In this document: piece by piece, positions 46,346 through 58,840 of the stretch | How the letters are laid out: each line of letters opens with the position of its first letter | How positions within the stretch are numbered: position 1 is the first letter of the stretch | From: Pseudoscleropodium purum | Taxonomy: Eukaryota; Streptophyta; Bryopsida; Hypnales; Brachytheciaceae | Reading direction: 5' to 3' | Length of the DNA: 64,000 nt | Assembly: GCA_963969395.1 (NCBI GenBank) | Contig: OZ017797.1 | Coordinates: 10,354,001-10,418,000, forward strand | Program-made: the position numbers and the translations under genes | The notes under the pieces: generated by a model | What the model was told of the DNA's origin: nothing | Seen by the model: only the letters and a program-made list of their open reading frames with translations | The model's database searches: none

Positions 46346-47746
46346 TCAAGTTTTGCGTAGCTCTGTAACAATGAGGTAGTCTACTTTGCAGATTACGTTG
46401 AGTTTTTGGAATCCTGCCTCCAAAACCAACTGCCGCACCTCGCACACTGTCCGCTCGCGCGCATTATTGCCACAATTAAGCAACATGTTGACGTCTAATT
46501 GGAAGGCCAAATGATCGCCGTCATCGAAGACCCCACGGTCGGGTAAGAAGGGGTCGACGACAATCACTTTGCCGTCTGCCCACAAAGCCTTGAAACAGTT
46601 TTTCAATATCCGGAGGCAGGTCTCGTCGTCCCAGTCGTGCAATATGAACTGCAGGTCGAACACACAGAGTTGCGCGTGCATATGCCAATTAGTCTCTTCG
46701 CTACAGGCGTCAAATCCTTTTCAAACTTATTTTTGGGGAAGGAGGAAGTGGGAGCTTTGTGCACTGGAGTTTTGGGAAACTGACCTTCATGAAGATGGCG
46801 TCGGCGTCGGCGCCGGCGGGAACAGATTCGCGGAAGTCTCCACCAACGTGATTCACTCCTGGCAGGATTTCAATTCAATTCAATTTCATTTCGATTCGAT
46901 TCGATTTCAATTCTCTGTCAATGACGCATCCCTAGAGCTCTGCAGTGTCGCAATTCTTGAGTGTTCGCAGTCTGCAAGACGGTGGAGCTTCATACCTGGA
47001 ATGTCAGGGCAGGCGTCGATGATATGAGGCTGGTCGAAGTTGATGCTCTTGATGTGAGGATGCCTGGCAATGATGTGGCTTAGAGTGGAAGCAGATCCGC
47101 CTCCGATATCGACCAGCACCTTCACTTCCTCGAACCCTTGGTACTCGTCCAAAATGGCTGGCAAGTACACGTCCGAAATCGCTGTCATGGTCTTGTTGAA
47201 AGTGGCGTTGAATTCTGGATTTCGCTGTCCGTATTCCCACATGTTCAACCCACCATGCACTCTTTCAAATGCGTTGAGCGTATCGTCAACCATGTATTCG
47301 TCCAGGGTATTCCAATTGCACAATATGTTGGGGTATAGCGACCAGTGCAGTCAGTTAACGAAGGAGCCATTCTCCGCGTCCCCCACGAAGGATTTTCCCA
47401 TCGGTTCCATCCCAAAGCGACGCTCGATTTGACCATCTGCTCGTGTTGTGACCGCTTCGCTCAAAATCTGTCCGCAGCTCACCAACCGGAGCATTCTTTC
47501 CAGATACTTGAAATTGATGGACTTCCCCGGCATGGCCAGCTGGGCGAGCTCTTCCGATGTGAGCCGCGCTCCCTCACCTGCTGCAGCCAGGACTTCCAAG
47601 ATGTTGAGACGCACCAGAGACCCCAGTGTGTTTATAGTTGTTGACTTCAGCATCAATCCAGCCGCAGCCATCCTTGCGCTGTTCATGTCGTTGGATGAAG
47701 CCAGCTTCTGGTGCAGGACACTATGGTCGTCTCCTCCGCCTGCCAT
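46346..47746 (-). pseudogene. COMT-like plant O-methyltransferase with one nonsense codon
   Basis: Class II SAM-dependent plant O-methyltransferases methylate phenolic hydroxyls. Minus-strand exons are 47746-46996, 46858-46785 and 46648-46346, joining in phase to 375 codons, full family length. Landmarks are the N-terminal dimerisation helices, the SAM loop VLVDIGGGSAS (about 210-220), the FDQPHIIDACP strand, GVNHVGGDFRESVPAGADA, DAIFMKFILHDWDDE (catalytic His about 279) and the C-terminal ICKVDYLIVTELRKT. Codon 132 (47353-47351) is TGA, within an otherwise clean frame between GSFVN and LHWSLYPN. This is either a recent null allele or pseudogene, or a base error. No other lesion is visible, so loss would be recent. 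Confidence 0.75.
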
Positions 47747-50052
47747 GACTTCCCTCACTGGCAATGTGCAGGTGACGATGATCCTCAATGGTGGAGTCCG
47801 TGGTAGCAAGAGGACCTTGGAGTGCAGTACGATCTCCATCAGTTTCCGGGTTCCTAATACATTGTTGCTTTAACAACCGTGACATTGGCATGAGCAGGCA
47901 TGACATTTTTCCACATGTTAATAACTTGACCAGAATCAGTGGTGAATCATTGTTCTGTGGTTGTCAAGCCATTTCGTGCATTGAAAGTGGACAGATATGG
48001 TGACTGATATTATTCTGATTGCAGCTGCAGCCGAGTACTGTTGAAGCTTTTTCTTTCCGAGCTCAGCATGTCTTTTTTCTTGTCTTTCTGTCACAACAGG
48101 AGCAATATTATTCCAAAGCGAAAGGTATCCAATATGCGAAGCAGAGTCCGCAAGCACAATGAGACCTCAAAGAGCTCAGCTTTGTTGAAGCATAACGCTC
48201 ACGGAAATGACTCCACTATGACACCAGCTTATGGCATTTTCTATTCTTATAGATGAATGAACTACTGTTCATTCTAGATGAAGTTGTCATTCTTGATCAT
48301 TTTGATGAAGAATGATCTTCAGTGCATTAACCCTTAAAGGTTCACCACTATGTTTTGCCAAAAAGAAATATGCCATCTCTAGTGCAAAGAACTATGATGA
48401 TTTTTAATAATTTTTTAATTTTAATTTTAATTTTTGTGTATTCAATTGTAAGATCTTGCACTTGTATGAGAATGTGTTTAAGAAATTCCATACATGTTGA
48501 TCATGTAGATTATAGTATATTAGTGCTCAAAATGAAAGGAAAACTTTTATTTTTCACCTTGCATTATTAGGTTTTGAAAGTTTGAATTCCCTTAATTTAA
48601 AATATTTTCTTACAAAGTTTTGAAGTTTACATCTTTTATGGTGGAAATTTGAGTTAAGAATCTAGGAAAAAAATCAATTTTATTTTAATAATTTTCATTA
48701 TTGAAAAATTTATTAAGTAGAAGTAGGTACAAGATGGAAGGAAAATTTGAATTAGTAGTAGTACAGAAATGAAATTGAAATATATCAACCCTAATAAAAA
48801 TTGTTGTTGTAAGTAATTTATGTCCTAAGGACATTTCTTATTTTGAAAATATTGTTAAAATTGAATTAAGAAACAAATTCTATACATTATTTTTCAAAAT
48901 AATGCCCTAATTGTCTATAAAACAAGATTCTTCGTAAATCTCACATCACTTATCCAAATTGAATGAAAATTCTAAAAGAATTTATAAATATATTCTATAA
49001 GAAAAAAATTGAATTGCATCTTGAATTCTTTTTATTTTTTTCTTGTTGCTTAGAGTCAAGCATTTTAACCTTCCAAACACCAAATGACATAAAAGTTATA
49101 TTTCCTAAAAGCTAATCTTTTTCCTTACCTTTATAAAAAATGAAAAAAAAATTCAACATCACAAGAACTAAAAGTTAGAGATTGACCCCTTATTCCCAAA
49201 ATGGAAGACACTTTTGATGCCAACATTAGTGTAAGGAGGATCCATTCCCAACCCCCTTCCCGACTTCCTTCCCTAAGTTGAGTCCTATTTTTTGGGCCCC
49301 TTTCCCAACTACTTCATAAACTAATTAAACTAAAGTCCACTCATCATTTAAGATATTGATGGTCTTTCATCCATTCAATTTCAACTTATTAAAGAAATGT
49401 ACAATTTTGGACAACTCTAAAGACACCAAGAGATGTCTACTACCATTTCACTTCAAATATTCCTAAAAATTCAACAAAAAAAAATTTAAAGATATTTTTT
49501 TCACACTGTTTTTTTCTCCAAAATCCTAATTAACACAAATTTCAAATTTTGACTCTTGATGTCGGAAGGGACGGGAATGGAACTAGTTACTTTTTATTAG
49601 TGCAGATTGGGCCGATGGTTCAGTCCAAACGTTGCTGAACGCGTACAGCACACTCATGGAGTATTTTGGAGGTCATAAATTCCATATGTTTCTCGTGAGA
49701 CATGTTTTAGCATTCCAAGTTTTTTACACCTCCAACCCACTTGAGGAAAAGTCTCCACATTTTCACAACCGTTGAACTTGAACTTCACTAATCACAAGCT
49801 TTCTTTGATTTTGAACATACAGTTCGATTTGAAAAGCCTGCATTTGTACGCACTTATTTAATCCTGGAGGAAAACACGGCTTCATGACTACAAGATTCCC
49901 TAAAAATTACTGAATCCTGAGAATTTAACTGGTGTGAGACTTGAAGCATTAAACAAGTTCGATCATCAGAGCATTGGAAGTCCCGGAAATCGTCACCAGT
50001 AGTATCTCGCAAGAAGGTTTCGAAATGGACAAGTTGATTTCAAAGGCATACA
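47747..50052. other. Intergenic DNA between the O-methyltransferase and NRPB3
   Basis: The first few hundred bases may hold the O-methyltransferase promoter. From 48.3 to 49.6 kb it is AT-rich and geneless, with fragments related to the 5.45 kb repeat. The stretch 49.6-50.05 kb is probably NRPB3 3' UTR and flank. Confidence 0.4.
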
Positions 50053-53000
50053 TCAGAATTCCCAGTCTGCCTCAGCTTTCTCTTCTTCCTCAAAGTTCAT
50101 TTTTGCGAATCCATTCGAGACATCGTCCGGGACACTCGGATTGCTGTGATTCCTTTCCGGAGAAGTAGCACCCATTTCATGATCCGCAATAGGCAAGGCA
50201 GAGCCGTCTTCTGCAAGCCGCAATGCAAGCAGCCTCTGTTTCATTACTTTGATGGCATTCAGGAATATTTTGGCAGCTGGGAGAGCTCCTGTGGACTCCA
50301 CAGAGAAGATGAAACTATCGTCTCTCGCTTGGATTTCGAACAACTCCGACGTCCCCGAATCTTCGGCACTTCGTACCAGCTCCTCACTGGTGAAAGCACC
50401 CGGGCTCACCACCTCCACCTGCAAAAACAGCAAGCCACGAAAGCGATTCTCCTTGAGTTCGTTTACATGGCAGCAAAGATCTGCTCCGCTATACAGCACT
50501 TCAATCTAGATCTGTCCTAGCTTTTGAACGCGGATTCATACCACTTGTGCACCTCATTTGGGGAATTTTCCAATTGCCAATTTATAAAAATACCCTCTTG
50601 AAATAGCATTGAAAACCCTCCGAAGTGGGCACGAAAAACACGCTTAGAAAAGGCAATGAAACCCCAACCTCAGAAATTGTTCTAATTACCCCCCAATATG
50701 ACATCCAAAAACTCAGAGAAAGATTAGTTTCAAACAAAACATCTGGCAATATGATAAGCAAGCAACTGAGAAGGAGGAGCCCGAGAATGGACCTTTTGAG
50801 TGTTAGGTTCCAATTTGAAGACTTTGGTGGGGGTGAGGCCCTGTGTGATGGTGAGACTGGAGTTCACCCAAGCCTGCTTCTCCGGGAGCGTCAGTTTGTC
50901 CATTTTCACTTCATTGATGAAAATTTCTGGCTCATGGTGGAACGTGACTGTGGCCACTGGCGACCACTTGGCATGCAAGCTGCCCAAACCTTTTCTGGCG
51001 ATGGCTCGCATGGCTATCTCCTGGCCCTTGAGCAGCTTCGTGATGGCAATTCCTCTGCATATCACAAAGTAACCAGCACCAGCTCCACGGAGTCAGTCAA
51101 TCGTTCAAGGGTCAGCATATTGTGGGGTAAGACCTGACGGAATTCAATGGGCGTTGAAAGAGAGTGTGATTGAATGTGCTACTCACCAATCACAGCATGT
51201 CACTAATCAGAAACTCTGAGGAGTCAAAACTGGTCACCTTAGTGACGTAGAACATGAACAAGTTTCCATAAGAGAACTGGTTACAGTCATCACCAAAGAA
51301 AGAAATGGCAAATTACAATATTAGAGATGATGCACAGCTTGATGTTCAATATGGAAACGTGTTTTGGCATCGAGGCCAAAAAGTTTACTCCCAAACTACT
51401 ACTACTACAACATTCGCAGTCACCGTTGGAAGCATTCACCGTTGGAAGCATTCACCGTGGAATGCAGCGCTTGCAACACGGTCTGGAACAGGCTTCCAAT
51501 ACAGTCGCATTGCAAAAAAGAGAATTAGCTCATCAACTGGTTATCATCTGTATCAACACTTAAGAGGTATGTTGTTCAACGATGTTCAGTTTACCTCGTA
51601 GGAGCACGATCTTGTCCAAGCCCTGCCAAGTCCACATCGAAGTCCACTGGAACCACGCTCTCATCCGCGGATTTCAAGTCACGGCTGGTGACCACCAGCT
51701 CTCCGTCCGAAGTAGATGTCACGTTTAAGGTGAGCTCCACAGAGCATTGCTGACAACTGCACAAGAACAAATCATTCCCTCTACAGTAGTTACGAAAAGA
51801 TGCACACTTGGCTGTCAATCCTACACAACTAAATATATATTTACCTGAAAGCGCAGCTACCTAGCTTTCCACGAGTCACAGCCAAGTGTTCAGAGGTTTG
51901 GTTTTCGCCAACGATGAGAAAACTCTGAGAGTTACAATTACTTGCACATTTGCATGTCATTATTCCACAACCAGATGCACAGTAACCTCAGAGTTCAGCC
52001 AGCAAGCTTTACACGTACAACCAAAGTCTTCAGAAACTTCGTTTTTGCGAAAGACGAGAAACCTAAGAGCGTCACTAAAACCGCAAACTTGGCTGCCAAT
52101 CCTACACAACCAGATGCATAGTTACCTGAGATCAAGCAGCTAACTTTACACATTTAGAGTCTTCAGAAGTTTGGTTTTTGCGAAAGACAAGAAACTTAAG
52201 AGAGTTACTAAAACTTGCAAACCTAGCTATTAATTCTCTAATTGCAGATATGCATTTCCTACACATGTAGCAAGCTAGCCTTGCTCAAGTCATGACCAAA
52301 GTCTTCAGAAGATTGGTTCTTGCAAAAACCAAGAGAAACCTTCAGAGAGGTACGAAAACTTGCCCACACGGCTGTGCATTCTCCATACCCAGATGCATTG
52401 TTACATGAACATGGCGCTACCTATCTTAATTTTCACACGTCACAATCAACGCCATGACTTCACAAAAGTTTTGGTTCTTGCAAAAACATGAGAAACCTTC
52501 AGAGAGTTACTAAAAACTTTCGCACATGGCTCTTCATTCTTCATTCTCCATAACCAGACGCATTGTGTCCTGAACACGGAGATACCTATCTTTGCGCACG
52601 TCACAATCAATGCCATTAATTCACAGATTTTGGTTTCTCCGAAGTGGTGAAATTTTTTTAGAGATATGGAAAATTGTTGCAAGGAGACGAACCTGGATTC
52701 GCTTTCACAGGGACACTCTTCTGGTAAGAGCATGGCCATGGCACCCTGGCTGGAGAGAGGAATGAGACCCAATCGATGAGCAATGAACTCGTCCTGCAAC
52801 ACGGACGAGTTCGCCGTGATCTCCACCAAGTCGATAGCCACCGTGGGCACTTCCACCATCATGATCCTCCGCAGGGAATTGGCCATGCTCACATCGGTGT
52901 CCCAAAGCTTGAACCGCAACGCATACTTGCTGTTCATCGTCTCCATCAGTGACACTTTCGGAAACCTCTGGAAGGAGTTTTCACCGAGCAACGCATCCTC

Positions 53001-53105
53001 TCCTTCCCTCTTTGGAGAATGATTCAACTCGGGAGAGTTTCCTGGAGAATTCAACTGCATTTGCTCCATCTCCTCCTCCATTCGGGGCTCCATCTCGGGC
53101 TCCAT
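50053..53105 (-). CDS. NRPB3: RNA polymerase II (and IV/V) third largest subunit
   Basis: RPB3 is the alpha-like assembly subunit of nuclear RNA polymerase II, shared in plants with Pol IV and V. Minus-strand exons are 53105-52693, 51756-51595, 51054-50793 and 50418-50053; they join to exactly 400 residues. Signatures include [46 protein letters not shown], a zinc site with Cys at about 131, 133, 139 and 142 (CPC then CQQC), [29 protein letters not shown], and [14 protein letters not shown]. The start at 53105 adds about 50 Met/Glu-rich residues before RFPKVSLME; a later ATG could be used instead. It is longer than typical plant RPB3 (about 320) through that extension, an LTITQGLT insert after VNSS and an acidic C-terminus. 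The frame is intact. Confidence 0.92.
51890..52690. repeat. Diverged tandem repeat filling intron 1 of NRPB3
   Basis: A unit of about 135-165 bp marked by CTTCAGAAGTTTGGTTTTTG, a GAAAGACAAGAAAC-like stretch and AGAGAGTTACTAAAACTTGC recurs at about 51890, 52028, 52161, 52302, 52456 and 52621. Units also share ACCAGATGCATAGTTACCTG and CACACGTCACAATCAA stretches. The last copy abuts the splice donor, so the array grew from the 5' end of the intron. Confidence 0.8.
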
Positions 53106-53975
53106 TTGGAAGCTCTCTACAATGGTATCTACAATTGCAAACGCGTATGACCTGTATGATCTGGCGCTTTGGTTTCTGATGAGTGTTAGCGTAATCGTTG
53201 ACGTGTTTGTGAGGGAAGCGAAAGTGGAAGGTGGATGACTGACTGGGAAGAAGAGGAAGATGAATGTCTGGGAGAGTTATAAAGGTTAAAACAAAGTCTG
53301 TTTTTTTTAATCATTCAGTGTGGTACGTTATGGAGATGTGATGGTTTGAGGCAAAATGACAGACACTCTAGTCCAGGAGAGTGGAGAATTGGACGGCTTA
53401 AGCTTAGTTTTGTCAACTTTCATGGCAGCTCTTGGTTTAATGGTTCAATGGTTTAATGGCTCAACGGTAGACAATGGTGCGGAGTCCCCATTTCCAATCA
53501 AAACAAACTTTTTCTGAAATATGGATTGGGAACAATTGAAAACATTGTGTTTGTCTCATACTCAGAACTTACATTGTTTAACAATGTTGTGGGGTCCCTT
53601 TGCTCCCCCACCAAATAAAGCATTGTTTACCAATCATGTGAGTCTCTTTTGCAATTTAGGAAGGGGATCCCTGCAATAATTAAAATTGTCTGATATGACT
53701 CCTCAGCCAACCCCAATCCTTGAATTAAATGATCAATTCTTCTTCAGTCTTTAGCAAAGCAAAATATTTTCGTAGCATGAGGAAGACCATTGCCTAATTA
53801 TCCAATATTAAAAAGTAGGTAATTGACAACATTAACTCGTCATTGTAGAATCATTGAGAAGAATCCTTGGAGTCTCATTTGCTCCTAGTCCTTTCACAAG
53901 TATATTAACCCCTAAAAAAATTGGCTATACTTTAGAAGAAAGTAGTCCCAAAAGGGATGTATGTTGAAGTGGAGA

Positions 53976-54224
53976 CACTACAAAAGAAAAGGGGGGGGGG
54001 GGGGGGGGGGGGAAGGGGGGGAGGAGAAGTGAGTTTTAAAGTATTGTCTTAGACATAAGATTATAAGTAATGAATTTCAAGAAGAATTTTGGCAAAATTT
54101 TACTAGAAATACATGTATTTCAAGTAAATATTTACTAAAAATCTCCTTGAAGGTCATTACTTATAATCTTATGCTTAGGACTATAAATTAAAACTCATTT
54201 AAAATGCCTCTTTTTCTTGTAGTG
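53976..54224. mobile_element. CACTA-type foldback MITE
   Basis: It begins CACTACAAAAGAAAAGGGG and ends CCTCTTTTTCTTGTAGTG, inverted termini of the CACTA superfamily. It is flanked on both sides by AGA, the 3-bp target duplication expected for that class. The arms pair over nearly their full length (ATAAGATTATAAGTAATGA is repeated in inverted form) around the central palindrome GAAATACATGTATTTC, so the whole 249 bp can fold into one hairpin. It has no coding capacity. Confidence 0.85.
53991..54021 (+). repeat. Poly-G tract inside the MITE left arm
   Basis: Twenty-two consecutive G residues, AA, then seven more G residues. The matching right arm has no such run (CCTCTTTTTC), so it is an expansion of a short G tract, or a sequencing artefact. 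It could form a G-quadruplex. Confidence 0.85.
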
Positions 54225-57200
54225 AGAAGTAGACAATAAATTACAATTTTTTTATTTTCAGTTGTAAGATCTTAAATTCATTTTTACTTTGTAGCTACCT
54301 ATCTATTTTCATTGATAGATTCTTCATTTTGAATGAGATCCAAGGGTTCAAAGATGGAATTTTTTATTTTTTTACTAAAAAATTTTGGGTAGATATACTT
54401 TGAATCCAATTTCACATGTATACAATTCAACTTTGATGGTTACTCTTTGGATTTGGGTTTTCATTTGAGATAAGAACATTTTCAAAAAAATTCAAAGTCA
54501 TTGCACTTATAAAACATAACCAAAATTGCATGATTGTAGAGATAGGTTTGGCAAAATTAGTTTACATTGACATTTTTCCATGAATGCTTTTCTCATTCAA
54601 ATCAAGTCCTATTAAAAAATTTAATGGTAGAGATGATGACGTCCTTCTCTTTGACTTTGTAAAGTAGTCTTTCTTCAATAATCTTAATATTTGCAATTCA
54701 GAACTACAAATTTATGTACAATCTTCTATACATGAAACAAGCTTTAAGCCAGCCTTCTAATGTTGAGTTGCCTTCTATATATGTGTTTTTTCGACAAAAT
54801 GTGGATTCAATTGTGAGTCCAAGACTAGAGTCATTAGGCATGGATCTAATGGTAGTTATGGTACCTAGTAGTACCTATTTTAGATAGGTCCTTGTAAAAG
54901 CTTATGGGATGATCTATTGTGGACAACAATTGGTTGTACTATTCATTGAAAAAGATTCTTTGTTTATACCTTCTCATCCACTCATCTTTCTTCCCTCTTG
55001 GCTTAGGAAAAAGTGTCCAAGTTACCCATAATAGGTGAATTTATTAGACTAGAATTTAGATGAAAAATTCACATTTATACTCAATAAAAACTTCATTCTT
55101 AAGAAGAAAATTTCTTTTTTTCTACATTCTTCTTCATCCTTATGTTTACATTCATTGACTTCAATTTCTCAATGAAATTTTCATATCCTATAGGCTAAAA
55201 TGTTTAAGTTATTACTTCTACCTTAGTATCTATTCTTGCATGAGTGTCAATTTTTCTTGAATCTTCTCTGCACTTTTGATTTGATGGTTTAGTATATAGC
55301 CATGTATGCACTACTATTGATTTATATAAATCTCATTGATGTCCATATATAGTTAATTAGCAAAACTTCCTACACTATGAGGACAACACTAAGATTGGCA
55401 TTTGACAAAAAGTAAGGAGAACCAATTTTTTACTAATCTTTATTGAGTGTCCTCACTCTTGCCCCACAATCTTTGGGGAAGATCACAAAATTTTTGCCAC
55501 ACTGTAAATGGATGTGCATGTGTTATCCTTTAAGGAAGTAAATCCACTTGTCCCGTAATAACTTTTTTCTATGAATAAAAAAGGTTTGAAAATCATTGCT
55601 TCTAAAAGGTATTGCTTGGGCCCTCATCCTCAAAAAATTTCAGTCCAAAATACCCATAATTCTATAAGTGCTAGCCTAGCCAAAAATGCTATGTTGCCAA
55701 AAAAAACCTATTTGGTCCTTTACGCATCAACTAAAGTAATCCTTTATATATTTTAGGGAGGTATATCCCTCTTTCTCTCAAATTCAGGGTAAGAATGATT
55801 TAATTTTTGCATTGCAATTGAGGTTAAGGTTTAGTAGCATCATGGTTACAATAGTGTCCACATTTTGTTGAATAACTATCTACTATATACTACACAATAT
55901 CATATATTTTCAAATTACCTTATAAAGAGATTGAATAAATAAAATAAAATAATTTTGTTAGTTGTTTTAAAATTTTGACAAAAGAAAAAAGAACTTCTAA
56001 AGATTTAGTGCAAATAAATTTACAACTCAAGTGAATTTTATTAATGAAGAATACACTAATTGTTTAACACTGTAATTTTTTATTAAAAATCACTTCTTGT
56101 TTCATTGTTTTTTTAGTAGATATAGGAGGAAAAAGGAGTATTTTATTTGTCCTCGAAGTCATTAAAAGTTTAAAAATAAATTTAGTTTTAGTAGAAAAAT
56201 GTAAGAAAAATATTTAGTGAATTATGGACTAATTAAATTAATGTAGTCTTTATTACAAATATTATATTTTGTAAGAGTTAGACATTTTTCCTTTCAACAT
56301 TGTTAAAGTTGATTAACATTTTAAATTTTTTTACGAGAGTAGTAATTCTTTCAAAAATGGCTCATATACACAATATGTAAAGTACAAACCTTTTAATATA
56401 AATGTCATAATCCACTACTCTTCTAATGGTACTTGTCATAACTTATTAATCAACCACATGATTGAGACCAATGACCATTCACTTACAATCAACACTTCTA
56501 CAACTTCTCTATTTTGTTGTTCAAATTCGGGCAACTCATGAATCAATTAATATTAAAGGTGATGATTGTAAAGAATAAATGATAAGTGATTCATAATTAA
56601 ACAACTTTAAACTTTTTGTTTATGTGACTTGACTATTTTCAATAATCTAAATTTTTTTTAAAGTCACTTAGCCTACTTGGTGGAAAAAATTAAAACATCG
56701 GAAAATATGAATTTGGAATTGGTAAAATGTAGAATGTGTTTTTTAGTTTGAAAAAACTTTATAGGTACTTTTTGTACCAAACAACTATATATTGAAAGTT
56801 TTAAATGTTTTGAAAAAAATATAAAATAGTCATACTTGAAATTTACAAGGATTTTTTATTAATGGACCAAAAATTCATACTATTCAAAATTTTCAAAATT
56901 AATTAATTCTCTAGATTTTTGTTGCACTTATTTTTCATGACAATCGTATAATAAACAAAATATCCTTTGAGTCTTATGAACCTCTACACATTACTTTGAA
57001 AACCAAAATTTACATTCATTTTTAATAAATAGGCCCATAGTTGACTTGCTCTTTAAATTTGAATTTGTCAAAGTCTTGGTAGCCCAAATTTTTTTTTAAT
57101 TCCAACCAATGGTAAGATGTGTTCTTTTAAAGAATGCTAAAGGATGAGTCCATGACACCACTTTAATCTACGTAGAAAATAAAATAAATAATGAAAAAAT

Positions 57201-58840
57201 TAAAAAAGTAATTGCACGAAGATAAACGTACAATAATCAATGACTATGTTAATTCTCAAAGTCCCAAGGCCTTTTTTCTGTAAAAACACTCAAAATTTCC
57301 TTCTCTTTAGTAGAGAATAAAAAATTTGAAAATTATTTTTTTGCATATTTAATCATAGGATTTGACACTTTTCTAAACTTACTAAGAATATATTGAAGAA
57401 ATTTCAGAAACTTTGACCACATAGATTGCAAGATGTGTGCGTTTAAAGTGAAGAAAACTAAATACTTTATTTCTTACGTGACTAGAGTTTTAAAACCTTC
57501 AATCTTCTTAATTTAAATTCAAGGTAAAAAAACCTAAAATGCTCTTGCACTTCCTCAACATTTGTAAGTTAGAATTTGGTATTGTTGCTTAGACAAGAAT
57601 GGAAAGTAGATATATGATAAACATAACCTTTGTAACAAGCCCAAGACAAATAAGGCTCATTCTTTGAGTCCCAAGTAGAAAGTGATTGTGTATAAACTAT
57701 AATTTTGGAAAGAATGCACCTACTTTATAAGGCCAATATACAAGTGTTGCAAGTCACATATTCTTGAATATCTTCCACTTGAATGTCTTTCTAAACATCC
57801 GCTCCTCATTGAATATACCTCTCATGGCATTAAAAAACTACTGAAACTCAAGTTGTAAAGCTCATGTGAGTAGCTTTATAAAATAGTGACTCAAATAAAG
57901 ATGCATGGTTTCCTTACAAATCTTAGGGGCGCTTTACACATGGGTTGACCAAATTGAAAGGTTGTGGGAGTTCATGGCCAAACTTTGGGCAAGAGTCCAA
58001 AGAAATAGGCAATAAATGGTGGAGATCGATAGACTTTCGACCAGAGTTTAGGTCGCCACTTTGTGGTGACCCAAACTCTAGTCAAGAGTCCGTCACGAGG
58101 CCATCACCACGTAGAAGCAAGGCTTCCATGTAGGCAATTTAGAGGGTGACGGACTTTGGATTGTGCTGCCTTGTGTGAAGAGTTGAGAGGCCAAAATCAG
58201 GGTTTTCTGAAATCTGATTGGTGGAGGCCAACAGACTCTTGACCTTTAGCCCATGTATGAAGTGACCTTTACTATATACTAATTTTTAGTTCTAGTTGAC
58301 ACATATTTTTTATTTCAATTGGATTCTAGAGCCAACTCAAGCCTTTAAAATTTTAGCTTCTATAAGTAAACTCACTTTGTCTCAATGTTGGCAACATCAA
58401 AAAGAATAATAATACATTTTAGTTTAGTTATATCTTGCATTGTACATGAAAACAAGGGTGAAAAATTTTAACCTAAAATTAAATAAGAGCAAACCGCAGA
58501 TGCAAGTATGTAATGTAAACTATAGGCAAATCAAACAACACCAAGAATTCAATGTAAGGAAAATTAATGGATCACCAAGTACAATGATCTTTTCCCTCAT
58601 CAACAATCAATTCATCAATTTGTTTTTTTTGTCAGTGGTTCTTATAAAGCACTAAAAATGAAATTGTGTGTAAGTCATGTCTTGTTCCAACAAGATACAT
58701 CTCTCCTATTCCATTGAATGGTTAATTAGGCATTCTTTTAAGTGTACCTGACAATCCCTTGATAGTATACTTCCTAGAAATTTGAGATCTTAAATCATAA
58801 AGCAATCCTCTAGATCCAATGTCCTTCAATTAGTACATTG
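54225..58840. other. Long AT-rich intergenic region
   Basis: No gene is recognised. 57240-57470 resembles the AT-rich repeat family at 5.45 and 43.72 kb, and the phrase GCCAAAAAAAACCTATTTGG near 55695 resembles the right end of the 5.45 kb unit. Composition is very AT-rich with no clear exon signal. Confidence 0.4.

Noticed and set aside
51420..51462. CACCGTTGGAAGCATT direct repeats
   Set aside because: Only two to three short units inside an NRPB3 intron, with no further structure.
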